64,000 bases of DNA, from NCBI GenBank assembly GCA_963753685.1, contig CAVWDE010000020.1:367318-431317 (forward strand), given 5' to 3'. The position numbers were made by a program, and so were the translations under genes. Of this stretch, positions 50,483-58,909 are shown piece after piece (within the stretch, counting starts at the first letter, position 1; each line of letters starts with the position of its first letter). This DNA is from DATAOG01 sp963753685. Lineage in GTDB: Bacteria; Pseudomonadota; Alphaproteobacteria; Geminicoccales; Geminicoccaceae. The notes beneath the pieces are model-generated. The model had not been told where the DNA came from. It worked only from the letters and a program-made list of their open reading frames with translations, and ran no database searches.

Positions 50483-51219
50483 CCAGCCTGCCGAAAAGCC
50501 CCCCGGAGCGCCGCCTCGGCCTGGTGATCGACCTCGACACCTGCGTCGGCTGCCAGGCCTGCGTGGTCCACTGCAAGGAATGGAACACCGGCGGCTATCC
50601 GGCGCCGCTCACCGATCAGGACCCCTATGGCGGCTCGGCGCGCGGCGCCTGGCTGAACCGCGTGCACGGCTACGAGGTGGGCGAGGGGGCGGCGGGCCGG
50701 ACCGTGCATTTCCCCAAGTCCTGCCTGCATTGCGAGGATGCCGCCTGCGTCACGGTCTGCCCGACCGGGGCCTCCTACAAGCGCGCCCTGGACGGCATCG
50801 TCCTGGTCGACGAGGATCTCTGCATCGGCTGCGGCCTGTGCGCCTGGGCCTGCCCCTACGGCGCGCGCGAGCTCGATGCCGACCAGGGCGTGATGAAGAA
50901 GTGCACCCTCTGCATCGACCGGATCTACAACGAGAATTTGGAGGAAATCGACCGGGTGCCGGCCTGTGTGCGGACCTGTCCCGCGTCGGCGCGCCATTTC
51001 GGCGACCTCGCCGATCCCGACTCGGCGGTCTCGCAGCTGGTCGCCGAGCGGGAGGGCTACGACCTGATGCCGGAAATGGGCTACCGCCCAACCAACAAAT
51101 ACCTGCCGCCGCGGCCGCGCCGGACCGAGCCCGGCTACCTGGGGGCGCCGGCCGCGCTCGAGCCGGCCGAGCCCGGCGGCGGCTTCCTCGCCTGGCTGGA
51201 CCGCGTGCTCTCGGACTGA
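50479..51219 (+). CDS. four-cluster 4Fe-4S electron-transfer subunit, SoeB-like
   Basis: A 246-residue DmsB/PsrB-type ferredoxin subunit with four cysteine groups: CVGCQACVVHCKEWN, CLHCEDAACVTVCPTG, CIGCGLCAWACPYG, and CTLCIDRIYN paired with ACVRTCPASA. It passes electrons between the molybdenum subunit and the membrane anchor. ATG 50479 overlaps the SoeA-like stop (ATGA); the in-frame upstream extension is shadow sequence. Confidence 0.9.
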   Translation: MTSLPKSPPERRLGLVIDLDTCVGCQACVVHCKEWNTGGYPAPLTDQDPYGGSARGAWLNRVHGYEVGEGAAGRTVHFPKSCLHCEDAACVTVCPTGASYKRALDGIVLVDEDLCIGCGLCAWACPYGARELDADQGVMKKCTLCIDRIYNENLEEIDRVPACVRTCPASARHFGDLADPDSAVSQLVAEREGYDLMPEMGYRPTNKYLPPRPRRTEPGYLGAPAALEPAEPGGGFLAWLDRVLSD

Positions 51220-51229
51220 GCCGCACAAC

Positions 51230-52195
51230 GTGCATCCCGCCCCCTCGATCATCTTGTTCACCACCGCGTCCGGCGCGGGCTATGGCCTTCTGTTCCTGCT
51301 GGGCCTCGGCGCGGGGTTTGGCCTGCTGCCGGCCGACCCCTGGTTCGGCTTCACCGCCCTGCTGCTGGCCCTCGGACTGATCACGCTTGGTCTCCTGTCC
51401 TCGACCCTGCATCTCGGCCACCCGGAGCGCGCCTGGCGGGCGATCAGCCAGTGGCGTTCGTCCTGGCTGTCGCGCGAGGGCGCTCTGGCGCTCCTCACCT
51501 ATCTGCCGGCGCTGGTCCTCGGCCTCGGCTGGCTGGTCTCCGAACCCGACGCCGGCTGGTTCGTGGTCCCGGGCCTGCTGGCGGCGCTAGGGGCGGCGCT
51601 CACCGTCTGGTGCACCGGCATGATCTACGCCTCGCTGCGGCCGATCCGCGAGTGGCATCAGCCGCTGACGGCACCAGTCTACCTTGCCTTCGCGCTGATG
51701 AGCGGGGCGCTGCTCCTGCATCTCGTGCTCGCGCTGTTCGGCCAACCGCGCCTCGCCGCGGGCAGCCTTGCTCTGCTCGCGACGATCCTCGCCCTCGCGC
51801 TCAAGGCCCTCTCCTGGCGCACGCTCGCGCGCGCCCTGCCGCTCAGCACCCCCGAGACCGCGACCGGCCTCGGCGCCTTCGGCTTGGTGCGCATGGTCGA
51901 GCCGCCGCATACCCAGACCAACTATCTGCTCAGCGAGATGGGCTTCGTGGTCGCGCGCCGGCACGCCCGCAAGCTCCGCCGCCTGGCTTACGCCCTCGGG
52001 CTCGGCGGCGGGCTCGGTCTCACCCTGCTGGCCCTGCTCACATCCGGCATCCTCGCCGGTACGCTGGCGCTGCTCGCAGCGCTCGCGGGGCTCTGCGGCA
52101 TCGCGCTCGAGCGCTGGCTGTTCTTCGCCGAGGCGACCCACACCGTGATGCTCTACTACGGCCGCCGGCCGGCCACCTCGGAGGCCGCCGGTTGA
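51230..52195 (+). CDS. DmsC-type membrane anchor, SoeC-like
   Basis: The 321-residue integral membrane protein has about eight spans of the DmsC/YnfH family, which exchange electrons with quinone. It starts at GTG 51230, eleven bases after the FeS subunit stop. Conserved-looking loops include LHLGHPERAWRAISQWRSSWLSRE and the arginine-rich ARRHARKLRR. With the two preceding genes it completes a three-subunit quinone-linked molybdoenzyme. Confidence 0.87.
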   Translation: MHPAPSIILFTTASGAGYGLLFLLGLGAGFGLLPADPWFGFTALLLALGLITLGLLSSTLHLGHPERAWRAISQWRSSWLSREGALALLTYLPALVLGLGWLVSEPDAGWFVVPGLLAALGAALTVWCTGMIYASLRPIREWHQPLTAPVYLAFALMSGALLLHLVLALFGQPRLAAGSLALLATILALALKALSWRTLARALPLSTPETATGLGAFGLVRMVEPPHTQTNYLLSEMGFVVARRHARKLRRLAYALGLGGGLGLTLLALLTSGILAGTLALLAALAGLCGIALERWLFFAEATHTVMLYYGRRPATSEAAG

Positions 52196-52203
52196 GCTCG
52201 GCC

Positions 52204-52554
52204 CTAGAACGTGAGCAGGGGAGCCTCGGTCGCCGCCAGGCTTGGGGCCTCGGCCAGCTCGCGATCGCAATAGAGCGCGTGCAGCGTTTGGAGCAGGGCG
52301 CGGACCTCGGCGCCCTCGATGGTATAGTAGATGGTCTGCGCCGAGCGCCGGGTGCTCACCAGGCGATCCCGGCGCAGCCGGGCCAGATGCTGGGAGAGCG
52401 CCGACTGGCTGAGGCCGACCAGGCGGACCAGCTCGCCGACCGACTTCTCGCCTTCCAGCAGTTGGCAGAGGATCATCAGGCGGCGCGCGTTGCCGAGCGC
52501 CTTCAGGAGCTCGGAGGCCTCGTGCGCCCGCCGCTGCAGCTGGTTTGGGTCCAT
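52204..52554 (-). CDS. ArsR-family repressor with BigR/SqrR-type cysteine pair
   Basis: A 116-residue winged-helix protein (SVGELVRLVGLSQSALSQHLARLRRDRLVSTRR). Two cysteines, Cys30 in MILCQLLEGEKS and Cys96 in ALYCDRE, are 66 residues apart, the same spacing as Cys41/Cys107 of SqrR. In that protein they form a polysulfide bridge that releases DNA. The metal-binding motif of classical ArsR/SmtB is not evident. It is convergent with the SoeC-like gene, nine bases away, so it may sense sulfane sulfur and control sulfur-oxidation genes. Confidence 0.85.
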   Translation of the reverse strand: MDPNQLQRRAHEASELLKALGNARRLMILCQLLEGEKSVGELVRLVGLSQSALSQHLARLRRDRLVSTRRSAQTIYYTIEGAEVRALLQTLHALYCDRELAEAPSLAATEAPLLTF

Positions 52555-52751
52555 CCCAGACGTCCCCTTGGTTGGTGGGCGGAGCTCAGGCAGCCTGGGC
52601 GTCTGGCCGGCTGATCGCGTCGGCTGCCGCTTCGCCGTTGGCCGCAGCCACGGGCTCGCCGCGGGCCAGCGGCGAAGCTTGGGCGGTCACGGCAGTGTTC
52701 TGAGATAGTCGCCTGCAGCGGCGCTTTCCATAGCCGCCACCGGATTCGCCC

Positions 52752-54113
52752 TCAATCGTTCGACGGCGTGTCGGCGACCTCCTCGACCGGGCCGCCGCCG
52801 GCGTTGGCGAAGATGCCGACCAGGAAGCGGCCGGCATTCAGGAAGCGCGCCGGATCGTAGGCCGTGTCGTCGACCCGGATCTCGTAGTGGAGATGAAGGG
52901 CCGTGCTGCGGCCGGTGTTGCCGATCACGCCGATCGGCTGGCGAAACCGGACCTCGTCGCCGACCGCCACGCTGATCCTCTTCAGATGGCCGTAGCGGGT
53001 GACGATCCCCATGCCGTGGTCGATTTCGACCATGTTGCCGTAAGGCCCGCCGGGCCCGGCATGGATCACGTGGCCGGGCGCGGTCGCCAGGATCTGGGAG
53101 CCGGGGGCGGCGCCGAAGTCGAGCCCGGCGTGGAACGCCCACTGGTTGGTGAACGGATCGCGGCGCTTGCCGTAGGGGCTGGTCAGGTAGAAGTGGTCGA
53201 GCGGCGACGCCAGCGGCAGGGTGCGCGCGAGCTTCTGCAGCGCCGCCAGGCGCTGGATGTCGTTCTGCATGGGGTCGCTCGGTGTCCGCGGCGCCATCTG
53301 CTCGCCGGGCAGATCGACGCCCGGCGCCGCGACCTGGAGCGGGCCGCCTTGGCCCAGCTCGCTGGTGCCGGCACGGGTGATCAGGGTCTCGACGTCGACG
53401 CCTGTGTCGCCGAACAGCTGCTCGAGCGCCTCGGTGCTGCCGAGCACCCAGTCCTTGAGCCAGACCCTCGAGGTCTCGCTGCGGCTGCGCAGCTGCTGGA
53501 GGTCGCCCTCGAGGCGCGCGACGTGCCAGCGCAGGCCAACCTCCACCTGGCGCTCGGCATCGCGCTGCTGGCTCGCCTCGGCGAGCCGCCGCTCGGTGCC
53601 GTCCAGGCGCTCCTTGAGGGCGGATTTTTCCGCCTCGAGGTTGGTCAGCCGGTCCTCGACCCCGGTCACCGACTGCTCGAGCCCGGTGACCAGGTCGCGG
53701 GCGTGGTTGCGCTGCTCGGCGATCGCCGCCAGCTGACGCTCGCGCGAGTCGAGCTGGTGCTGCAGGCTGTCGCGGATCTCGGTCAGCTCGTGCAGCGCGT
53801 CGCGCTGGCGCCCGTTGGTCGCCTCGAGCTGGGTGATCTGTTGCATGAAGCTGCTGGTCGACAGCTGTGATTCGGAAAGAAGATCGGCGTAGGCATGCTC
53901 GAGGTTCTTGATGTGGGCGATGGTGTCGCTCAGCAGGTGCCGGCTGCCGATGTAGCTGACCGAGGTGACGGTCACCCACGCCGAAAGAGCGAAGATGATG
54001 GCGCCGGTGGCGAGTTGCGCCTTCATCGAGACATCGTGGCTACCAATGCAAAAGCGAGCGATCACATTGCGCGTGGCGAACCATCGATTCCCTACCGGCT
54101 TTACACCGGCCAT
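52752..54113 (-). CDS. M23 family (LytM) peptidase with coiled coil
   Basis: The 453-residue inner-membrane-anchored protein has a short cytosolic tail, one span (AQLATGAIIFALSAWVTVTSV), a long coiled coil (residues 75-215) and a C-terminal LytM domain. Zinc ligands are in FHAGLDFGA and LHLHYEIR. Such proteins cut peptidoglycan crosslinks or activate amidases. AGGGTAGG precedes the ATG; a later Met (54026) is possible. Confidence 0.88.
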   Translation of the reverse strand: MAGVKPVGNRWFATRNVIARFCIGSHDVSMKAQLATGAIIFALSAWVTVTSVSYIGSRHLLSDTIAHIKNLEHAYADLLSESQLSTSSFMQQITQLEATNGRQRDALHELTEIRDSLQHQLDSRERQLAAIAEQRNHARDLVTGLEQSVTGVEDRLTNLEAEKSALKERLDGTERRLAEASQQRDAERQVEVGLRWHVARLEGDLQQLRSRSETSRVWLKDWVLGSTEALEQLFGDTGVDVETLITRAGTSELGQGGPLQVAAPGVDLPGEQMAPRTPSDPMQNDIQRLAALQKLARTLPLASPLDHFYLTSPYGKRRDPFTNQWAFHAGLDFGAAPGSQILATAPGHVIHAGPGGPYGNMVEIDHGMGIVTRYGHLKRISVAVGDEVRFRQPIGVIGNTGRSTALHLHYEIRVDDTAYDPARFLNAGRFLVGIFANAGGGPVEEVADTPSND

Positions 54114-54652
54114 GAGCCTACCCTGAGCATCTGGTCACTCCTGCTCGCGGTCACGACAACACCCCGGGTCAGGGAAGCCGGCCCCCACCCTCGCCTCCGC
54201 CATTGCTTGGTTGGTAGCAGACCCCACTTGCAGTCATTCAACGCTGCGAGTATGTGAAGGTTCCTCGACTTGGGCAAGACCGAAAGCGGCGCCCGGCGGA
54301 GAACAGCCGGCCAACATGCGCGATTTTTTTGCGCCGCCGGTTCGCTCGTCAGACCGGGTCGATCCGGGGCCGGACAGGCACCGCCCAGCCGCCAGGTCGT
54401 ACGCCAAGGCGCCGGCCGCACACACCAAGTCAACCCTGCCGCCGGTCGGCGTCCGACACCGCGGTCAGACAGGCGCCCAAAACGCGGCTTTGCCGCGCCC
54501 ACCGGCATCGACACCGGGAGCAGTTCTGGTCCGACTGGTCGAGGTACCCGAAACGAGCCCGATCGGCGCACCGCCCGGCGGTCGGGAAGCCGCAATCCCG
54601 GCTGCTGCCCGGGTTTGCTCAAGCGGCCGCGACGGCGCGCCCGACCCCGGCC
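54114..54652. other. 539-base region without a supported gene
   Basis: Frames here are open on both strands only because of high GC; their translations are Arg/Pro-rich and resemble nothing. A run of seven T sits near 54325. The M23 gene promoter should lie at the left end. Confidence 0.45.
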
Positions 54653-55276
54653 TCAGTCGCGAAAGCGCGCCCGGAACGCCTCGGTGGTATTGACCTGTGG
54701 AAACGGCTCGTCCGGCACCGGCAGCCCGAGGAACGCGCACAGCGGCCCCCAGCCGTCCTTGACCTCGTAGACCAGCAGCCGCTCCGCCGGCAGGCGCCGT
54801 TGCACGTCCTCGATGTGGCGCAGGAACACGGCCTTGGCGTGCTCGGGACTTTCGATGTCACCGCCGAAGGTCTGCTCGACGATCAGCTGACGCTGCATCC
54901 GCCCGCGCCGCCGCGCGACCTCGTCATCCGCGGCGACCGGCCGCAGGATTCTGGGAAAAATCGTGCTCCAGCAGCTCTCGAACCAGCGCTCCGGATCGCG
55001 CACGGTGAGGATCACCTTGGCGTCGGAATAGCGCGCCGCGAGCTCGACCCAGAAGCTGCAGACCGGCCAGTCGACCGCGGAGCGATAGCCCCCGAGCAGC
55101 TCCTCCCAGTCGACCGCCAGGCCATCGGCCGCCCGCTGCCAGAAATCCGCATGCCCCGGATTCTGCACCACCTCATACATATGATAACACGGCCCGAGCC
55201 CGAGCCGCTCCAACGCGTCCCGGAGCGACAACGTCCCGGTCCGCCCGAACCCCGCCCCGATCACCGCCAGCGCCAT
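54653..55276 (-). CDS. sulfotransferase family protein
   Basis: A 207-residue cytosolic protein of the bacterial/eukaryotic Sulfotransfer_4-type family. The PAPS phosphate-binding loop is GAGFGRTGTLSLRDALERLG at the N-terminus. A second PAPS site is VILTVRDPERWFESCW, and KDGWGPLCAFLGLPVPDEPFPQVN is the usual tail motif. The acceptor substrate is unknown. No glycan or lipid biosynthesis genes are adjacent. Confidence 0.87.
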   Translation of the reverse strand: MALAVIGAGFGRTGTLSLRDALERLGLGPCYHMYEVVQNPGHADFWQRAADGLAVDWEELLGGYRSAVDWPVCSFWVELAARYSDAKVILTVRDPERWFESCWSTIFPRILRPVAADDEVARRRGRMQRQLIVEQTFGGDIESPEHAKAVFLRHIEDVQRRLPAERLLVYEVKDGWGPLCAFLGLPVPDEPFPQVNTTEAFRARFRD

Positions 55277-55724
55277 TCTCTCCGAACTCCCTCGAGCGTC
55301 GTCCGGGGCCTACGTCGTCGGTCCGGACGACCACCGCTCGCGCGGAGCCTAGTGATCGACGGGCGACTCTTGAAGGCCCCTCGTATCCCGGACAACTCGG
55401 CTCTCGGTCGCACCCGGGAGGGAGTGGACCACCGCCACCCGCGAGTTCGAGCTGCCCGGTAAGGACGCCATCAAGCGCAAGGAGCGCGAGCGGCTGATCA
55501 TCGCGCGAACCGAAGTCCTTGCTCGCGGCGCTGGCGGGCTCGCGTCCCTCGCCGAGCAGTTGCCGCCGATTCCCCATACTGGGCCTCGATCCCGTCGAGC
55601 TTTGATGCGTCGCCGCCGCCGGTCGCAGAAGGATGCTTGCGCTCGCGCCGGCCTTGCGCTTTCTGCTCCGGCATGGCGCCCGGCCAGGGCTCGCCGGCAA
55701 TCAGGCGTTGGGGAGGCGGCGACA
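55277..55724. other. intergenic region with a coding-like remnant
   Basis: 448 bases between divergent sulfotransferase and enolase-superfamily genes. From about 55441 a stretch in the frame of the next gene reads FELPGKDAIKRKERERLIIAR, which looks like the end of a lost protein-coding region. It has no start codon of its own and no recognised family. The enolase-superfamily ribosome site (GGGGAGG) closes the region. Confidence 0.4.
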
Positions 55725-56816
55725 ATGCGAATCGAGGCGGTCGAGACCGAGCTGGCGCGGCTGCCGCTGCCGTGGCCGTGGCAGGATGCGATCCAGGACG
55801 TCACCCACATCGAGGTGATCGTCACCGACGTGACCACGGACACTGGCCTCGTCGGCACCGGGTTCAGCTACACCGGCGGGGTCGGCGGACGGACGCTCAA
55901 GGCGATGCTCGACCACGACATTGCGCCCTTCGTGATCGGTCAGGGCGCCGCGCCGCGCGGGCTCTGGCACAAGTGCTGGCATCACCTGCACAACATGGGC
56001 GGCGGCGGGGTCACCACGACCGCGCTCGCAGCCCTCGACATCGCGCTCTGGGATCTCGCCGCCAAGGAGGTGGGCAAATCGTTGGTGGCGCTGCTCGGGC
56101 CGGTGCGCGAGCGCATCCTCGCCTATGCCAGCGGCATCAATCTCAACAAGTCGGAGGCCGAGCTGATCGAGCAGGTGCGGGGCTGGCGGGCGAAGGGCTT
56201 CAAGGCCTTCAAGATCAAAGTCGGCAAACCCGAGATCGCGGAGGACGTCCAGCGCCTGACCAAGGTCCGGGAAATCGCGGGCCCGTTGCCGGTCATGGTC
56301 GATGCCAACCAGGGCTGGGACGTCGGCTGGGCCGTGCGCGCGATCAATGCCTTCGAGCCGCTCTCACCGCACTGGGTCGAGGAGCCGCTGCTCGCCGACG
56401 ACGTCGAAGCTCACGCGCAGCTCCGCCAGCGGGTCAAGAGCCCGCTCGCGATCGGCGAGAACGTCTACACGCTGCAGCAGTTCAGCCACTACCTTGCGCG
56501 CGGCGCCTGCGATTTCGTCCAGGCCGACGTGGTCCGGGTCGGCGGCATCACGCCCTATCTCGAGATCGCGGCGCTGGCGCGCGCCTTCGGCGTCCCGCTC
56601 GCCCCCCACTTCATGATGGAGCTGTCCGGCCAGCTGCTCTGCTGCCTGCCCAATGCCCACATCCTCGAGAGCATCGATGGCGGCTCGCTCTCCGACCTGA
56701 AGGCGCTCAGCGAGCCGATCCGGATCACCGACGGCCACTTCACGCCGCCTGAGCGGCCCGGCCACGGCATCGTCTTCGATCGCGACCATCTCGCCGCCCA
56801 CGCGGTCGGCGCGTAG
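55725..56816 (+). CDS. mandelate racemase/muconate lactonizing enzyme family protein
   Basis: A 363-residue enolase-superfamily enzyme with an intact active site: the KxK pair Lys163/Lys165 (FKIKVGK), metal ligands Asp193 (MVDANQGW), Glu219 (WVEEP) and Glu245 (IGEN), then Asp268 and His295. It should abstract a proton alpha to a carboxylate, as in acid-sugar dehydratases or racemases. The exact substrate is not predictable. The start follows GGGGAGGCGG. Confidence 0.9.
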   Translation: MRIEAVETELARLPLPWPWQDAIQDVTHIEVIVTDVTTDTGLVGTGFSYTGGVGGRTLKAMLDHDIAPFVIGQGAAPRGLWHKCWHHLHNMGGGGVTTTALAALDIALWDLAAKEVGKSLVALLGPVRERILAYASGINLNKSEAELIEQVRGWRAKGFKAFKIKVGKPEIAEDVQRLTKVREIAGPLPVMVDANQGWDVGWAVRAINAFEPLSPHWVEEPLLADDVEAHAQLRQRVKSPLAIGENVYTLQQFSHYLARGACDFVQADVVRVGGITPYLEIAALARAFGVPLAPHFMMELSGQLLCCLPNAHILESIDGGSLSDLKALSEPIRITDGHFTPPERPGHGIVFDRDHLAAHAVGA

Positions 56817-56855
56817 CCGCGTCCTCGCCCCCCGACGCTGGTGGGCGCGCGGTCC

Positions 56856-57431
56856 TCAGCCGCGCCGGGCGCTGGCCGCGATCCCCGAGACGGCCGTGCG
56901 CAGGCGTTCCCAGAAGTGGCGCAGCTGCTCGGACGCAGCGTCGAGCCCGGTCGGGACGTGGAGCGCGATCGGGCGCGGCAGGAGCCGGCGACGCCAGGGC
57001 GACTTCGGTCCCGGCTCGGTCATCTGGGTGCGCCGCGCCGAGGCCGGTGCGTCGCCGGCGGCGCTGGCGACGCGGTGCTTCTTGACCAGCGGGTGATCGG
57101 CGGCGACGTCGGCGGGCAGCTGCAGCTCGAGGGAGGCGACCGGCCTTGCGACCCGATAGAAGACCGGCGCGTTCCGCCGGCCGCCTGCCTTGCGGCGCTC
57201 GATCTTGTCGAACTCGCTGGCCCGCAGGCGCTCGGCGACCGTGGCGAGACCGATCCGTCGCCCGGGCTTGGCCTTGAGGTGGAGCGCGTAAGGGTGCTCG
57301 GGATGGTCGCTCACGGTCTGCGCAAACGCGGCGCGCGCGGGAACCCACTCGCCGCTCTGGCCCAGCCGCTCGACGGTCTGGAACATGAGGCGCGCGAAAT
57401 CCTCGGCGTCGCGGGCGATCGACTTCGCCAT
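56856..57431 (-). CDS. hypothetical protein (191 residues)
   Basis: The N-terminal 110 residues look folded (MAKSIARDAEDFARLMFQTV, YALHLKAKPGRRIGLATVAERLRASEFDKIERR). The C-terminal part is rich in Pro, Arg and Ala and ends in a short helix. No signal peptide, membrane span or known motif was recognised. It is convergent with the enolase-superfamily gene. Confidence 0.6.
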   Translation of the reverse strand: MAKSIARDAEDFARLMFQTVERLGQSGEWVPARAAFAQTVSDHPEHPYALHLKAKPGRRIGLATVAERLRASEFDKIERRKAGGRRNAPVFYRVARPVASLELQLPADVAADHPLVKKHRVASAAGDAPASARRTQMTEPGPKSPWRRRLLPRPIALHVPTGLDAASEQLRHFWERLRTAVSGIAASARRG

Positions 57432-57640
57432 CGGGCGTTTCCTCCATCGCGCCCGCGCATCTGATCGTGGCAGGCTGGGACGGAACCTAACCCGGCACTG
57501 CTTAAGCGACCGTAAGCGGGAGGGGTCGACGCCCAAAACGCGGCCGGTCGGGCGCGCCGCCGCCAAGCGCCAGCTCCGCGGTCGCCGCGCCCGCACCAAC
57601 GGCTCAGCCCGCCTTCGTTCGGCCTCCGGGCGCTGCCCGG

Positions 57641-57715
57641 TGGTGCCGGCGGCAGGACTTGAACCCGCAACCTCCCGCTTACAAGGCGGATGCTCTACCG
57701 TTGAGCTACGCCGGC
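57641..57715 (-). tRNA. tRNA-Thr (TGT anticodon)
   Basis: Seventy-five bases on the minus strand fold as a cloverleaf: a seven-base acceptor stem (GCCGGCG), D arm GCTCAACGGTAGAGC, anticodon loop CTTGTAA with TGT at plus-strand 57681-57683 (ACA), and T arm with GGTTCAAGTCC. The 3' CCA is encoded. Confidence 0.92.
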
Positions 57716-57970
57716 GCGCAGGCTTCTTACCTAGGCGGCGGGCCGGAGACGTGCAAGCGCGACCGCCGCCGGCCAGGGGCGGGGCTTGAGACGCCCGATC
57801 CTCGCCCGATCAAGGGTCTGGTTGGCAGTCCCCGGCGCTTGCGGTATCTGTTGCCCCAAGGGCCCAGCGATCAGGCAACGTGGCCCAGGCGCGGATCGGA
57901 ACCGGCCGGGGGGCGCCCGCGTTGGGCTTGCAGGCCAGCCTGCGGCGCCCGTCCCGGGGAGGAGGTGAAC

Positions 57971-58390
57971 GTGAACTCGAGATTGCTTGCCGGCGTGGCC
58001 GTCGTTGTCATGGCGGTCTGGCCAGCGGCGGCAGCGGAGCCGGGCGATGCGGCGGCCGGGCACAAGCTCGCCTCCAAGCTCTGCACCGCCTGCCACATCG
58101 TCGGCAGCGAGCGGGTCGGCAGCGATGCGGCGCCGCCGTTTCCGGTGATCGCTCAGGATCCGGCCCGCAAGCTCACCGAGCTGCACAGCTGGCACGGTCC
58201 GATGCACCCGGTGCTCTCGAACCTGGCGCTGAGCACAAAGCAGATCGCCGACATCAACGCTTACCTCGACAGCCTCCGCGCGCCCTCGGAGGCAACCGGG
58301 ACACCGACTCCGACCGCGAAACCGCCGCCTTCGATCCAGAATGCGCCCCCGGCGAAGATCGGACCGCCGATCGAAACCAAGCCGAAGTGA
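57971..58390 (+). CDS. small periplasmic cytochrome c
   Basis: A 139-residue exported monohaem cytochrome c with a signal peptide (MNSRLLAGVAVVVMAVWPAAAA), haem site CTACH and a candidate axial Met in HGPMHPVLSNL. A Pro/Thr/Lys-rich disordered tail follows. The start is probably GTG 57971 after GGAGGAGGT. Its redox partner is unknown. Confidence 0.8.
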   Translation: MNSRLLAGVAVVVMAVWPAAAAEPGDAAAGHKLASKLCTACHIVGSERVGSDAAPPFPVIAQDPARKLTELHSWHGPMHPVLSNLALSTKQIADINAYLDSLRAPSEATGTPTPTAKPPPSIQNAPPAKIGPPIETKPK

Positions 58391-58909
58391 CCCTCGCGTC
58401 CCGGTACGCTCCGAGCCGGCGCGGGCCCGGGCGCACGGAAGTGGCGCGTCCGACGCATGGAGCGTGCCGATCAAGGGGCTGGAGACTTGCCTGTTTGCGA
58501 CATCGGCAGGCGACGCCGATATTCCAGATTCGTCATTGGTGCCAATGTGTTGGCGTAAAGAGCTGATTCCAATAGTGAAGATTGATCGAGCCTCCAGCGC
58601 TGGAGGCTCCGGCTTGACTGTGGGGGCCGAGGTCGAACGCGCCTCACTTGTGTCGCGCGTGCGCACGCTTCTGTGCCTCTGCCAAGCATTCGGTGCGCCA
58701 TCGCGCCGATAACATGAGTAACGCCACGCCGAATCCGAATGGCCTTCGTCTTAGATCGGCGCTGGCCCGGCGCGATCATCTTCATCTGTAGTCCGACACC
58801 GAGAGAGCTCGACGGCGACCTGGGTCGACAATACTGCTCGGAAGCAACCGTAGTCTGGGGAGCTCAGGGTTCGGCTGAAGCGCCTGGACGGCGCCGGCGG
58901 CGCCCCGCA
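58391..58909. other. 519-base region without a supported gene, containing a palindrome
   Basis: Composition is less GC-rich than the flanks and no frame looks coding. A perfect 22-base palindrome with arms GAGCCTCCAGC/GCTGGAGGCTC lies at 58588-58609. It could be a hairpin, a protein site or a remnant of a mobile end; no T-run follows. Confidence 0.5.
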
